From Leifsonia sp. 466MF (lineage in GTDB: Bacteria; Actinomycetota; Actinomycetes; Actinomycetales; Microbacteriaceae), in contig NZ_LT629696.1 in NCBI RefSeq assembly GCF_900100265.1, forward strand, positions 2,356,001 through 2,420,000: a DNA stretch of 64,000 nt, read 5' to 3'. Position numbers and translations under genes: made by a program. Positions 18,129 to 26,619 of this stretch are shown one piece after another. The notes beneath the pieces are model-generated. The model saw only the letters and a program-made list of their open reading frames with translations. It had not been told where the DNA came from and made no database searches. Every line of letters begins with the position of its first letter. The stretch's first letter is position 1.

Positions 18129-18192
18129 GCGCTCAGGACACGTTGCGCTCAGGACACGTGGCGCCCAGGACACATGGCGCTCAGGACACGTG
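18129..18192. repeat. four tandem 16-bp repeats overlapping a gene end
   Basis: Units at 18129-18144, 18145-18160, 18161-18176 and 18177-18192. Units 2 and 4 read GCGCTCAGGACACGTG. Unit 1 differs at its last base, and unit 3 at two bases. The permease stop codon on the minus strand (18181-18183) lies inside unit 4, so the repeat encodes the last residues His-Val-Ser of that protein. Confidence 0.9.
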
Positions 18193-20172
18193 CACGGCCG
18201 GGCGCCGCTTGACGTCTTTCTCGGCCTCCCGCAGCACCTCGCGCGTGACGGGGGCGACCTCTCCGACGCCGGTGATCAGGTAGCGGAACATGTTGGAGAT
18301 CGGGTTGCCCTCCGTCCACTCGAAGTAGATCGCCGGAACCACCCCCGTGATGTCGCGCATCTCCAGCAGCACGGCCGCGATGGTGTTCGGCACGTTGCCG
18401 CTCCGCACCTGCAGCACCCGGTAGCCGTGCTTGACGACGCCCTGCACCTCCAGGTCCTCCTCGAAGTCGGAGGAGTCCGACGGCAGCACCTCGAGGAAGA
18501 TCGTGCGCGACCGCTGCGGGATGTGGCTGAACTTCCGCTCGTCCTTGTTCTTCTGCGCGTACTCCTTGTCCGTGTCGACGTCGGGCTCGTGCGAGATGAT
18601 CCGGATCTCGCCCTCCTCCGCGTCTTCGAGGATGAAGTCGAGGGCCGTCACATCGAACGTGACGGAGGTGGCGCGCAGCTGGAACGACCGGCCGATGCGC
18701 GACACGATCGACACGATCAGGATGGCGAGGATGAACAGGGTCGCGATCCGGAGGCCGTCCGGTCGCTCGATGATGTTGTCCACCGTCGTGTAGACGAAGA
18801 TCGCCGTGATGATGCCGAACGCGGCCATGCGCTTCCGCTGCCGCTTGCGCCGCGCCGACAGGGTCACCGCGAGGGAGGCGGACGTGATGAGCACCAGCAC
18901 GCCGGTCGCGTAGGCGCCGCCCTGCGCATCCACGCTCGCCTCGAAGATCAGCGTGATGAGGAACGCGATGGCGGTGAACACGAGCACCAGCGGGCGCACC
19001 GCGCGCGCCCACTGCGGCGCCATCCCGTATCGGGGCAGGTAGCGCGGCACCAGGTTGAGCAGGCCGGCCATCGCGGAGGCACCCGCGAACCAGAGGATGA
19101 GGATGGTCGAGATGTCGTAGACCGTGCCGAAGCCGTTGCCCAGGTACTCGTGCGCGAGGTACGCCAGCGCACGGCCGTTGGCCTGCCCGCCGGGCTGGAA
19201 CTCGCGCTGCGGGATGAGCAGCGTCGTGGTGAAGCTCGACGTGATCAGGAAGACGCTCATGATGATCGCCGCCGTGGTGAGCAGCCGCCCCGCGCCACGG
19301 ATGCGGCCCTTCGGGTAGGCGGGATCGTCGTCCGGCCGTCCCTTGATCTGCGGCATCACGGCGACGCCGGTCTCGAAGCCGGAGAGGCCGAGCGCGAGCT
19401 TCGGGAACACGAGCAGCGCGACCCCGACGATGACGAGCGGGTTGCCGTTCTGTTGGAACAGCGCCTCCGACCAGTCGGTGACGGCGGTCGGATGAGCGAA
19501 CACCTGGACGATGGAGACACCGACCACGACGACGTTGAGCGCGAGGTACACGGCGACCAGCACCACCGCGATGCCGATCGCCTCCTTGAATCCCCTGAGG
19601 AACACGGCGCCCAGCAGCGCGAGCAGGAACAGCGTGATCAGCACGTTGTTGCCGTGGAACCAGTCCGGCGCGTACGGGTTCTCGATCGCGTGTGCCGAGG
19701 CGTCCGCCGCCGACAGCGTGATCGTGATCATGAAGTCAGTCGCCGCGAAGCCCAGCAGCACCAGCACCAGCAGCTTGCCCGCCCACCACGGCAGCAGACG
19801 CTCCAGCATGGCGATGGAGCCGGAGCCCTTGAAGCTCTCCCGCGCCACCCGACGGTAGACCGGCAGCGCGCCGAGCAGGGTGAGGGCGACGAGCACCAGC
19901 GTCGCGAACGGCGAGATGAGCCCGGCGGCGAGCGCCGCGATGGCGGGCTGGTAGCCGAGGGTGGAGAAGTAGTCGACACCGGTGAGGCACATGACCTGCC
20001 ACCACGGGTGGGTGCGTTCCGGGTTGCGGCCGTGCGGTCCCTGCTGGGTGCCGCGCTCATCCACCAGTCCGGTGAGCAGCCAGTGCCGGAGCGCGCCGCC
20101 CTTCGCCCGTTTCGGGGTGGGCCGCGCCTGACCGGGCACGGGGGAAAGCTGCTGGTCGGGAGTGCTCGACAT
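18181..20172 (-). CDS. APC-superfamily amino acid/polyamine-type permease with long cytosolic C-terminus
   Basis: 663 residues if it starts at 20172, preceded by GGAAGG; ATGs at 20178 and 20190 are alternatives. About twelve transmembrane helices lie between residues 65 and 505; [20 protein letters not shown] is the first-helix signature. The remaining 150 residues are soluble and contain an acidic [13 protein letters not shown] segment and [18 protein letters not shown]. The family imports amino acids or related cations by proton exchange; the substrate is not readable. The final residues are encoded in the tandem repeat. Confidence 0.85.
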   Translation of the reverse strand: MSSTPDQQLSPVPGQARPTPKRAKGGALRHWLLTGLVDERGTQQGPHGRNPERTHPWWQVMCLTGVDYFSTLGYQPAIAALAAGLISPFATLVLVALTLLGALPVYRRVARESFKGSGSIAMLERLLPWWAGKLLVLVLLGFAATDFMITITLSAADASAHAIENPYAPDWFHGNNVLITLFLLALLGAVFLRGFKEAIGIAVVLVAVYLALNVVVVGVSIVQVFAHPTAVTDWSEALFQQNGNPLVIVGVALLVFPKLALGLSGFETGVAVMPQIKGRPDDDPAYPKGRIRGAGRLLTTAAIIMSVFLITSSFTTTLLIPQREFQPGGQANGRALAYLAHEYLGNGFGTVYDISTILILWFAGASAMAGLLNLVPRYLPRYGMAPQWARAVRPLVLVFTAIAFLITLIFEASVDAQGGAYATGVLVLITSASLAVTLSARRKRQRKRMAAFGIITAIFVYTTVDNIIERPDGLRIATLFILAILIVSIVSRIGRSFQLRATSVTFDVTALDFILEDAEEGEIRIISHEPDVDTDKEYAQKNKDERKFSHIPQRSRTIFLEVLPSDSSDFEEDLEVQGVVKHGYRVLQVRSGNVPNTIAAVLLEMRDITGVVPAIYFEWTEGNPISNMFRYLITGVGEVAPVTREVLREAEKDVKRRPAVHVS

Positions 20173-20212
20173 CGGCATCCTTCCGCTCATGCCTTCGTCG
20201 TCAGCGTAGCGC

Positions 20213-21715
20213 TCACCAGGCCGAGGCACGGTAGTCCTTGAGGAAGACGCCGTGCAGGTCCTCTCCGGCCTCTCCGCGGACGATCGGGTCGTAGACGCGG
20301 GCGGCGCCGTCGACCAGGTCGAGCGGGGCGTGGAAGCCCTCCTCCGCGAGCCGCACCTTCGTGTGGTGCGGGCGCTCGTCGGTGATCCATCCCGTGTCGA
20401 CGCTCGTCATGAGGATGCCGTCGGTCTCGAACATCTCGCCGGCGCTCGTGCGCGTGAGCATGTTCAGCGCCGCCTTCGACATGTTCGTGTGCGGGTGACC
20501 CGGACCCTTGTAGCGGCGGCCGAAAACACCCTCCATCGCCGACACGTTGACGATGTACGACCGCCCGGCGGCGGCGAGGGAGGGACGCAGCCGGTCGATC
20601 AGGATGAAGGGAGCGGTCTGGTTGCACAGCTGCACCTCGAGCAGTTCCAGTGCGTCGATCGCTCCGATGTTCTGCGTCCAGCTGTTCACGTGCGCCACGT
20701 CGGGGACGAGCCCGCCCGCGTCGATGGCCGTGCCGTCGGCGTGCTTCTCGAGCGACGACGAACCGGCGGCCATCGCGACCGCCGCCAGGTCGTCCGCTGT
20801 GAGCGCGGCCGCACCGGCGACCTCGGCGATCGTGCCGCGGACGTCAGCCGCCGACAGCAGCGGGTGCGCCGCGACCGAGCGCTCCAGGGCGAGGGGATGC
20901 GGATCCGCGGTGTGCCCGAACGTCTCGAGCTCCGGCAGCGGACCGTCGGGCAACGGCTGCGTCTCCGCCTCGGCCAGCAGGGAGTACGCCCCGGGCGAGC
21001 GACGCACGGTCTGCGCCGCGTTGTTGATCAGGATGTCGAGGGGTCCGCGCTCGGCGACCGAGTCGGCCAGCGCGATGACCTGCGCCGGGTCGCGGAGGTC
21101 GATGCCGACGACCCGGAGCCGGTCGATCCAGCGCCCGGCGTCGGGCAGCTGCGAGAACCGGCGCACCGCATCCCGCGGGAACCGGGTGGTGATGGTGAGG
21201 TGGGCGCCGTCGCGGAGCAGCCGCAGGGCGATGTGCATGCCGATCTTGGCCCGGCCGCCGGTGAGCAGCGCGCGCTTGCCGGTCAGGTCGGTGGTCGCGT
21301 TGCGCTTCGCGTGGCTGAAGGCGGCGCACGACGGGCACAGCTGGTGGTAGAACCAGTCGACCTGCGTGTAGTCCTGCTTGCAGATGTAGCAGGCGCGCGG
21401 GGTGATGAGGGTTCCGGCGGTGTGGGATGCGGTCGTGCCGGAGGTCAACTCGCGCCCGCGCGTCTCGTCGTCGATGCGGTCGGGAGCACCGGTGGCGGTC
21501 GCGGCGATGACGGCGCGGTCGGCCGCCTGCACCTGCTCGCGGAGCTGCCGCTTCCTGGCCTGCTTCGACGCCTTGAACATGTGCGCGGTCGCCCGGCGGA
21601 CGGTCACGTAGTCGGGATGCTCCTGGTCCAGCTCGTGCAGCTGTCCGAGGACGCGGAGGGTGACGGCGAGTTCGTCGGGGTCGAGGCCGGAGGACGCCGG
21701 GGTTTCGGGAGGCAC
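20213..21715 (-). CDS. short-chain dehydrogenase/reductase with N-terminal zinc ribbon and atypical active site
   Basis: 500 residues, twice the usual SDR length. Residues 1-105 are helical and charged. Cys109/Cys112 and Cys127/Cys130 form a zinc ribbon. The Rossmann domain starts at TGGRAKIG (152-159), NNAA is at 231-234, and Ser392 is in place. The catalytic Tyr of YxxxK is replaced by Thr: the motif reads T410-N-M-S-K414. An insert of about 110 residues separates NNAA from the active site. The GTG start follows TAGAAT by 6 nt (leaderless). The reaction is unknown. Confidence 0.85.
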   Translation of the reverse strand: MPPETPASSGLDPDELAVTLRVLGQLHELDQEHPDYVTVRRATAHMFKASKQARKRQLREQVQAADRAVIAATATGAPDRIDDETRGRELTSGTTASHTAGTLITPRACYICKQDYTQVDWFYHQLCPSCAAFSHAKRNATTDLTGKRALLTGGRAKIGMHIALRLLRDGAHLTITTRFPRDAVRRFSQLPDAGRWIDRLRVVGIDLRDPAQVIALADSVAERGPLDILINNAAQTVRRSPGAYSLLAEAETQPLPDGPLPELETFGHTADPHPLALERSVAAHPLLSAADVRGTIAEVAGAAALTADDLAAVAMAAGSSSLEKHADGTAIDAGGLVPDVAHVNSWTQNIGAIDALELLEVQLCNQTAPFILIDRLRPSLAAAGRSYIVNVSAMEGVFGRRYKGPGHPHTNMSKAALNMLTRTSAGEMFETDGILMTSVDTGWITDERPHHTKVRLAEEGFHAPLDLVDGAARVYDPIVRGEAGEDLHGVFLKDYRASAW

Positions 21716-21721
21716 CGGAGA

Positions 21722-21727
21722 ATTCTA
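21722..21727 (-). promoter_or_regulatory. -10 hexamer of a leaderless SDR promoter
   Basis: TAGAAT on the minus strand, 6 nt before the GTG at 21715. Confidence 0.5.
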
Positions 21728-21744
21728 CGTGGCACCATGAGCAC

Positions 21745-22170
21745 ATGGATGCGCACGCGTTGTTCGAAGCGACCGGCACGGCGTTCGAGTTCGCCGGTGT
21801 CGCCGCGATGGCGATCGGCCTGGTGGTCGCGATCGGGCTGTCGCTGGTCGCCTGGCGGCGTCAGCGCAGCGGCGCTGCGGCGTTCCGGACGCTGCGGGAG
21901 AGCTTCGGCGGCGTCATCCTGCTGGGTCTCGAGATCCTCGTCGCAGCCGACCTGGTGAAGACCGTGACATCGACGCCGTCGCTGACGGATGCGGTGGTGC
22001 TCGGGATCATCGTGCTGATCCGCACCATCCTCAGCTTCTCGCTGCAGGTCGAGATCGATGGTGTCGCGCCGTGGCGGCGCGCGCTGGTCACCGGGCCGGA
22101 GACGATCGCGCGTGCCGCCCGCTCGGCGAACCGCACACCGGACGGCACCCCGGAGCCGCGCGGGGCCTGA
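21745..22170 (+). CDS. DUF1622 membrane protein
   Basis: 141 residues with about three transmembrane segments (near 15-38, 52-72 and 84-104). The middle SFGGVILLGLEILVAADLVKTV is the DUF1622 core. The C-terminus is polar. The function of the family is unknown. It is divergent from the zinc-ribbon SDR with 29 bp between start codons. Confidence 0.85.
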   Translation: MDAHALFEATGTAFEFAGVAAMAIGLVVAIGLSLVAWRRQRSGAAAFRTLRESFGGVILLGLEILVAADLVKTVTSTPSLTDAVVLGIIVLIRTILSFSLQVEIDGVAPWRRALVTGPETIARAARSANRTPDGTPEPRGA

Positions 22171-22185
22171 CGGTCGCCGCTCCGC

Positions 22186-22578
22186 CTACTCCTCTTCGGC
22201 CGCGCGCCGGGCCGCCCGCTCGGCGTCGCGCTGCTTGACCCGCGCGTTCTCGGCGCGAACGGCCGCCTGCGTCGCCCGCTCGTCGACCAGCCACTGCGGC
22301 GGATCGGCCAGCAGGTCCTTGATCTGGGCGGTGGTCAGGGCCTCGGTCACCCCGCCGCGGGCGAGGCCCGAGTTCGAGACGCCGAGCTTGCGTGCCACCA
22401 CGTCGCGGGGATGCGGACCCTCGGCGCGCAGGGTCTGCAGCCACTCCGGCGGCTCGGCGTTCAGCGCATCCAGCTCGGTCCGGCTGATCTCGCGGTCGCG
22501 GAAGTCGTCGGGCGCCGCCGGCAGGTAGATGCCGAGCTTCTTGGCCGCTGTGGCCGGTTTCATGGTCTGCGCCTTCAT
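22186..22578 (-). CDS. DUF5997 protein with helix-turn-helix-like segment
   Basis: 130 residues starting MKAQTMKPATAAKKLGIYLP. The middle part RDVVARKLGVSNSGLARGGV looks like a helix-turn-helix, and the C-terminus is a charged Arg/Glu/Ala helix. GGAG and a TAGCCT hexamer (7 nt before the ATG) both support this start. It is divergent from a LysR-type effector-binding domain that lacks its own DNA-binding head, and the two are 33 bp apart. They may act together; that is inference. Confidence 0.75.
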   Translation of the reverse strand: MKAQTMKPATAAKKLGIYLPAAPDDFRDREISRTELDALNAEPPEWLQTLRAEGPHPRDVVARKLGVSNSGLARGGVTEALTTAQIKDLLADPPQWLVDERATQAAVRAENARVKQRDAERAARRAAEEE

Positions 22579-22585
22579 GTGCTCC

Positions 22586-22605
22586 AGGCTACCGTTCGCT
22601 ACCCT
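22586..22605. promoter_or_regulatory. divergent leaderless promoters for the DUF5997 and LysR-like genes
   Basis: TAGCCT on the minus strand (22586-22591) lies 7 nt before the DUF5997 ATG, and TACCCT on the plus strand (22600-22605) lies 6 nt before the GTG at 22612. The two -10 boxes are 8 bp apart, so the promoters overlap. Confidence 0.45.
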
Positions 22606-22611
22606 CGTCAG

Positions 22612-23259
22612 GTGTCCTCCCGCTTCGCGATCGCCTTCCCGCTCGGTGTCACCGTCGGCAAGTGGACGCGCGCGTTCGAGCAGCGCCACCCCGATGTGGA
22701 GCTGGTGGTGCGGCCGAGCGACGATCCGCTCGGCGTGCTCGCGGCCGGAGAAGCGGACATGGTGTTCGCCCGCGACGCCGAGTCGGACGACGACCGCCAC
22801 CTCATCCCCCTGTACGCGGAGGAGGTGGTCGTCGTCGTGCACCACGAGCACCTGCTCACCCTCGAGGAGCACCTTCACCTCGCCGACCTCGACGGCGAGC
22901 CCCGGGTGACCGGCGAGCCGTCGGAGGCGTTCATGCGCAGTGTCGCCGCCGGCGACGGCATCGCGCTGCTCCCCGCATCGGTCGCGAAGGCCCTCCGCCG
23001 GAAGGACGTGGTGGCCCTCCCCCTCGAAGACGGCCCGCAGAGCCGCATCGGCCTGACCTGGCCGCGCGAGGGGCAGCATCCAATGGTCGACGACTTCATC
23101 GGCATCGTGCGGGGGCGCACGGCGCACAGCTCGCGCAACCCGGAGGTCGCCGCGCGCGAGGCGGCGGACGGCCGCAAGGCGAGCGGCCGCGCGCCCGGCG
23201 GCCGCCCCTCCTCCGCCAAGCGCACGCCGCCCTCCCGCAAGCGCCCCCGCCGCCGCTGA
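22612..23259 (+). CDS. stand-alone LysR-type substrate-binding domain protein
   Basis: 215 residues from GTG. The sequence begins directly with the effector-binding fold (FAIAFPLGVTVGKWTRAFEQRHPDVEL, then LVVRPSDDPLGVLAAGEADMVFAR and VAAGDGIALLPASVA). The N-terminal winged helix of LysR regulators is absent. The last 50 residues are a basic Arg/Lys/Pro tail (KRTPPSRKRPRRR), possibly nucleic-acid binding. The upstream sequence does not encode a missing head in any frame I could see. Divergent from the DUF5997 gene. Confidence 0.8.
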   Translation: MSSRFAIAFPLGVTVGKWTRAFEQRHPDVELVVRPSDDPLGVLAAGEADMVFARDAESDDDRHLIPLYAEEVVVVVHHEHLLTLEEHLHLADLDGEPRVTGEPSEAFMRSVAAGDGIALLPASVAKALRRKDVVALPLEDGPQSRIGLTWPREGQHPMVDDFIGIVRGRTAHSSRNPEVAAREAADGRKASGRAPGGRPSSAKRTPPSRKRPRRR

Positions 23260-23291
23260 CCCGCCCCGCGCTCGCCCACCTGCGTCCAGGG

Positions 23292-23336
23292 GTCGCAACA
23301 CGCCGTTATCCGCCCCGCATAACGGCGCGTCGCGCC
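23292..23336. repeat. imperfect intergenic palindrome (family D, single copy)
   Basis: Arms of 18 bp at 23292-23309 and 23319-23336 match at 15 positions; the inner 9 bp (CGCCGTTAT) are perfect. It lies between two same-strand genes and shares a TTATC...ATAA centre with palindrome C copy 2. Confidence 0.6.
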
Positions 23337-23376
23337 CCACGGATGCCTCGCCCGGCGGGAGGGGCATGATGGGGGG

Positions 23377-24675
23377 ATGAGCTCCAGCGCCGGGCGCGAC
23401 GCCCAGTCCGAGATCTACCGCGACGGTGTCGCCGGCCGTCGCCCGCGCATCCCCGTGGGATACGCCCAGCTCGAGCGGGCGGCGCAGCGACGGCTGAGTC
23501 GCGCGGCGTTCGCGTACATCGCCGGCTCCGCCGGCCTGGAGCGCACGGCGGACGCCAACACGGAGGCGTTCCGGCGGCGGCGCATCGTCCCGCGCGTCCT
23601 GCGCGACGTGTCGGCGCGCGACCTCTCCGTCGAACTGTTCGGCGTCCGGCGGGCGACCCCGCTGCTGCTCGCCCCGATCGGCGTGCTGGAGCTCGCCCGG
23701 CGCGGAGGGGATGCGGCCGCGGCCCGCGCCGCCGCCGCCCTCGGCGTGCCGGCCGTGCTCTCGAACCAGGCGTCGCAGCCGATGGAGGAGGTCGTCGGCG
23801 CCATGGCGGACGTGGCGCCCGCCGCATCCCGCTGGTTCCAGCTGTACTGGAGTTCGTCGCGCGACCTGGTGGCTAGCCTCGTCGAGCGGGCGGAGCGCTC
23901 GGGATGCGAAGCGATCGTGGTCACGCTGGACACTCATGTGCTGGGCTGGCGGCCGCGCGACCTCGCCCTCGGCTACCTTCCGTTCAGCCGGGGTCTGGGG
24001 ATCGCGCAGTACACCTCCGATCCGGTGTTCCAGCAGCTGGTGCGCGAGCGGGCGGCCGTCGCGTCCGGGCCGCGCCCGACGCCGACCCCGGCTGCGGTCG
24101 CGGCCTTCGCCAGCATCCTGCGCCACCATCCCGGGCCGCTGCGCGAGAAGCTGCGGTCGGGAGAGCCGCTCGCCGCGGTCGAGACGTTCCTCGACGTGTT
24201 CGCCGACCCGTCGCTGACCTGGGACGACCTGGCGTTCCTCCGCGAGCGCACCCGGCTGCCGATCGTGCTGAAGGGCGTGCTGCATCCCGACGACGCGCGC
24301 CGTGCCCTCGACGCCGGGGTGGATGCCATCCAGGTCTCGAACCACGGCGGCCGCCAGATCGACGGCGAAGTGGCGGCGCTCGACGCTCTTCCCGCTGTCG
24401 TGGCGGCGGTCGACGGACGGGTGCCGGTGATCTTCGACAGCGGCATCCGCGGCGGTGCGGATGCGGTGATCGCCCTCGCGCTCGGCGCCCGGGCCGTCGC
24501 GACCGGCCGGCCGTACGCCTACGCCCTCGCCGTCGCGGGCGAGGCGGGCGTGCGGGAGCTGCTGCGCAACACGATCGCCGAGCTCGACATCACCCTCGGT
24601 CTCGCGGGCGTCCGCAGCGTCGCCGAGCTGGATGCGGGCATCCTGTCTCCTTACGCTGCGGCGGTCGCTCACTAG
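23377..24675 (+). CDS. FMN-dependent alpha-hydroxyacid oxidase (lactate 2-monooxygenase-like)
   Basis: 432 residues. The TIM-barrel FMN domain shows LLLAPIGVLELARRGGD, FQLYWSSSRDLVASLV, VTLDTHVLGWRPRDL, LPIVLKGVLHPDDA, the catalytic SNHGGRQIDG with its His, and VIFDSGIRGGADAVIALALGA for phosphate binding. The N-terminal part and the inserted loop (about 195-250) resemble lactate 2-monooxygenase more than glycolate oxidase. The likely substrate is a 2-hydroxy acid such as lactate. The start at 23377 follows CATGAT by 6 nt. Confidence 0.87.
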   Translation: MSSSAGRDAQSEIYRDGVAGRRPRIPVGYAQLERAAQRRLSRAAFAYIAGSAGLERTADANTEAFRRRRIVPRVLRDVSARDLSVELFGVRRATPLLLAPIGVLELARRGGDAAAARAAAALGVPAVLSNQASQPMEEVVGAMADVAPAASRWFQLYWSSSRDLVASLVERAERSGCEAIVVTLDTHVLGWRPRDLALGYLPFSRGLGIAQYTSDPVFQQLVRERAAVASGPRPTPTPAAVAAFASILRHHPGPLREKLRSGEPLAAVETFLDVFADPSLTWDDLAFLRERTRLPIVLKGVLHPDDARRALDAGVDAIQVSNHGGRQIDGEVAALDALPAVVAAVDGRVPVIFDSGIRGGADAVIALALGARAVATGRPYAYALAVAGEAGVRELLRNTIAELDITLGLAGVRSVAELDAGILSPYAAAVAH

Positions 24676-24711
24676 GCTGGAAGATCGGTACCGGCCGAAG
24701 GGAGCCTGCTG

Positions 24712-25188
24712 ATGTCCGAATCCACCGCGGCGCCTGTAAGCATCCGGGCCTCCGTCGGGGTAGCCGAGTACCCGGCTCTCGTGGCGATCTGGCGACGAGC
24801 CGTGGATGCGACGCACGACTTCCTCTCGGCGACCGACCGCGACGGGATCGAGGCACGGCTGGCATCCGACTACTTCCCCGCCGTCACGCTGTCGGTCGCC
24901 GACCGGGACGGCCGTCCCGTCGGCTTCTCTGGTGTGCTCGACGGCACCCTGGAGATGCTCTTCGTGGATGCGGCCGAGCGCGGCGGCGGGATCGGCACGG
25001 CGCTTCTCGATCACGCGATCCGCGACCACGGCGTCGTCCGCGTCGACGTCAACGAGCAGAACGCGTCAGCCGCCGGTTTCTACCGCTCCCGCGGCTTCGC
25101 GGTCGTCGGTCGGAGCGCGACCGACGAGGCCGGTCGTCCGTATCCGCTGCTCCACCTCGAGCTCGCACCGGCGAACCGGCCCCGCTAG
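24712..25188 (+). CDS. GNAT-family N-acetyltransferase
   Basis: 158 residues. The acetyl-CoA site is MLFVDAAERGGGIGTALLDHAI, the G-x-G/A motif of the family, followed by VNEQNASAAGFYRSRGFAVVGRS. The start is preceded by GGGAG at proper spacing. The acceptor substrate is unknown. It is convergent with the next gene, their stop codons overlapping by 3 bases. Confidence 0.88.
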   Translation: MSESTAAPVSIRASVGVAEYPALVAIWRRAVDATHDFLSATDRDGIEARLASDYFPAVTLSVADRDGRPVGFSGVLDGTLEMLFVDAAERGGGIGTALLDHAIRDHGVVRVDVNEQNASAAGFYRSRGFAVVGRSATDEAGRPYPLLHLELAPANRPR

Positions 25189-25592
25189 GAGACCGACGCC
25201 CCGATCAGCGACAGCAGCGCCTGCGCATAGGCGGTGGCGGCGTCGTCGTGCTCGAAGTACCGCTCCTCCCCCTCGATCAGCACGGTCACCCGGTAGCCGT
25301 CGGGCGTGCGCGCCAGGTGGCGGAAGGTGCCGCCGAGCAGTTCGCGCAGCTGGTCCTCGCGCGGGATCCACAGGGCGTCCTCGACGGCGAGCGAGTCGAG
25401 CGCCCACTCGGTCGTGCCGTTGAAGCCGAGGATGGTCCCGGTGTCGAAGTGGTGCGGCTCGATCGTCATCTCGCTGACGGTGAAGCGCTCCCCCTCCATG
25501 CCCGGTCGGTCGATGGCGAACGTGTCGCCCGACGCCGGCTGCCAGCGCAGCCCCGCCGTGCGAAGCTGCCGGGCGATGTCCTCTGCGATCAT
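25185..25592 (-). CDS. conserved hypothetical protein
   Basis: 135 residues, soluble. It begins MIAEDIARQLRTAGLRWQPASGD and contains FAIDRPGMEGERFTVSEM and ALWIPREDQLRELLGG. No catalytic motif is recognised. A strong AAGGAG precedes the ATG. It follows the quinone-reductase-like gene with 16 bp between, so they likely share a transcript. Proteins of this kind occur across Microbacteriaceae (recalled). No function is assigned. Confidence 0.7.
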   Translation of the reverse strand: MIAEDIARQLRTAGLRWQPASGDTFAIDRPGMEGERFTVSEMTIEPHHFDTGTILGFNGTTEWALDSLAVEDALWIPREDQLRELLGGTFRHLARTPDGYRVTVLIEGEERYFEHDDAATAYAQALLSLIGASVS

Positions 25593-25608
25593 GGATGCTC
25601 CTTTGCGG

Positions 25609-26532
25609 TCAGTCGGTGACGATGACGATCTTGCCGCGCACGTGGCCGCCCTCGAGCCGCGCGTACGCCTCCACCGTGCGTTCGATGGGGTAGATCGAGT
25701 CGATCGGCAGCACCAGCTCGTTCTCGGCGAGCAGGTCGGCGAGCTCGGCGAGGTCGTCGTTGGTCGCGGCGTGCCCGCCGACGTTCTGCGCTCCCCGCGC
25801 CTCCGGCCCGAAGACCGCGATGGAGTTGACGCGTTCGATCGGCACACCGAGTTCCAGCGCCGCCTCGATCGTCTCCGGGCCGTGGTTGTCGAGCACCGCG
25901 GTCACACGGTCGTCGTCGAGGACGTCGCGCACGCGCTCGGCGAGACCGTCGCCGTAGGTCACCGGGATGACGCCGAGCGACTCGAGGAACTCGTGGTTCT
26001 CCTCGCTCGCCGTGCCGATCACCGTCGCCCCCGCGCGGACGACCAGCTGGGCGGCGAGCACGCCGACCCCGCCCGCTGCAGCGCTCACCAGCACCGTGTC
26101 GCGCTCGCGGATGCCCAGAGCGCGCACCGTGGCGAACGCCGTCCGGCCGACGACGCCGAGCGAACCAGCCGCCTCGAACGTCAGCGGATCGGGTTTCGCG
26201 ATCACCTGCCCGTCCTCCGGCACCACCACGAAGTCGGCGATGGAGGAGAACGGCGCCGTGCCGAGCACGGCCTGACCGAGCTCGAACCGCGTCACGCCGT
26301 CGCCGATCTCCTCGACGAACCCGGCGAAGTCCTGTCCGATCCCGCTCGGCAGCGTCACTCCCATGTGCGCGGCGGCCCGCTCGTCGCGGTACGCCTTCAC
26401 ATCCATCGGATTGAGCCCGGCCGCCATCACGCGGACCAGCACCTGGCCGGGACCCGGCCACGGTCTCTCCCGCTCCACCACGTGCAGGTAGTCGCGGGAG
26501 CCGAACTCATCGAACTGGACGAAACGCGGCAC
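25609..26532 (-). CDS. zinc-independent MDR-type NADP-dependent oxidoreductase
   Basis: 307 residues from GTG 26532, preceded by GGAAGGAG. The N-terminal GroES-like part has VMAAGLNPMDVKAYRD and SGIGQDFAGFVEEIG. The nucleotide-binding domain has VSAAAGGVGVLAAQLVVRAGA. The zinc-binding cysteines of alcohol dehydrogenases are absent, so it is a quinone-oxidoreductase-like member. The substrate is unknown. Confidence 0.88.
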   Translation of the reverse strand: MPRFVQFDEFGSRDYLHVVERERPWPGPGQVLVRVMAAGLNPMDVKAYRDERAAAHMGVTLPSGIGQDFAGFVEEIGDGVTRFELGQAVLGTAPFSSIADFVVVPEDGQVIAKPDPLTFEAAGSLGVVGRTAFATVRALGIRERDTVLVSAAAGGVGVLAAQLVVRAGATVIGTASEENHEFLESLGVIPVTYGDGLAERVRDVLDDDRVTAVLDNHGPETIEAALELGVPIERVNSIAVFGPEARGAQNVGGHAATNDDLAELADLLAENELVLPIDSIYPIERTVEAYARLEGGHVRGKIVIVTD

Positions 26533-26619
26533 GGACGGGCTCCTTCCCTCTGGTAGCACGGAGCCTAGCCCCGACACCCCCGGAACAGCAGGGAGAGAGC
26601 CCACAGGTGCAGCGAGCGC

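Noticed and set aside
18129..18192. CRISPR-like array
   Set aside because: The units are directly adjacent without spacers and only 16 bp long, and no cas gene is present.
18190..21958. Two long plus-strand open frames opposite the permease and SDR genes
   Set aside because: No family motif, no ribosome-binding site, composition rich in Arg, His and Asp; the minus-strand proteins have clear domains.
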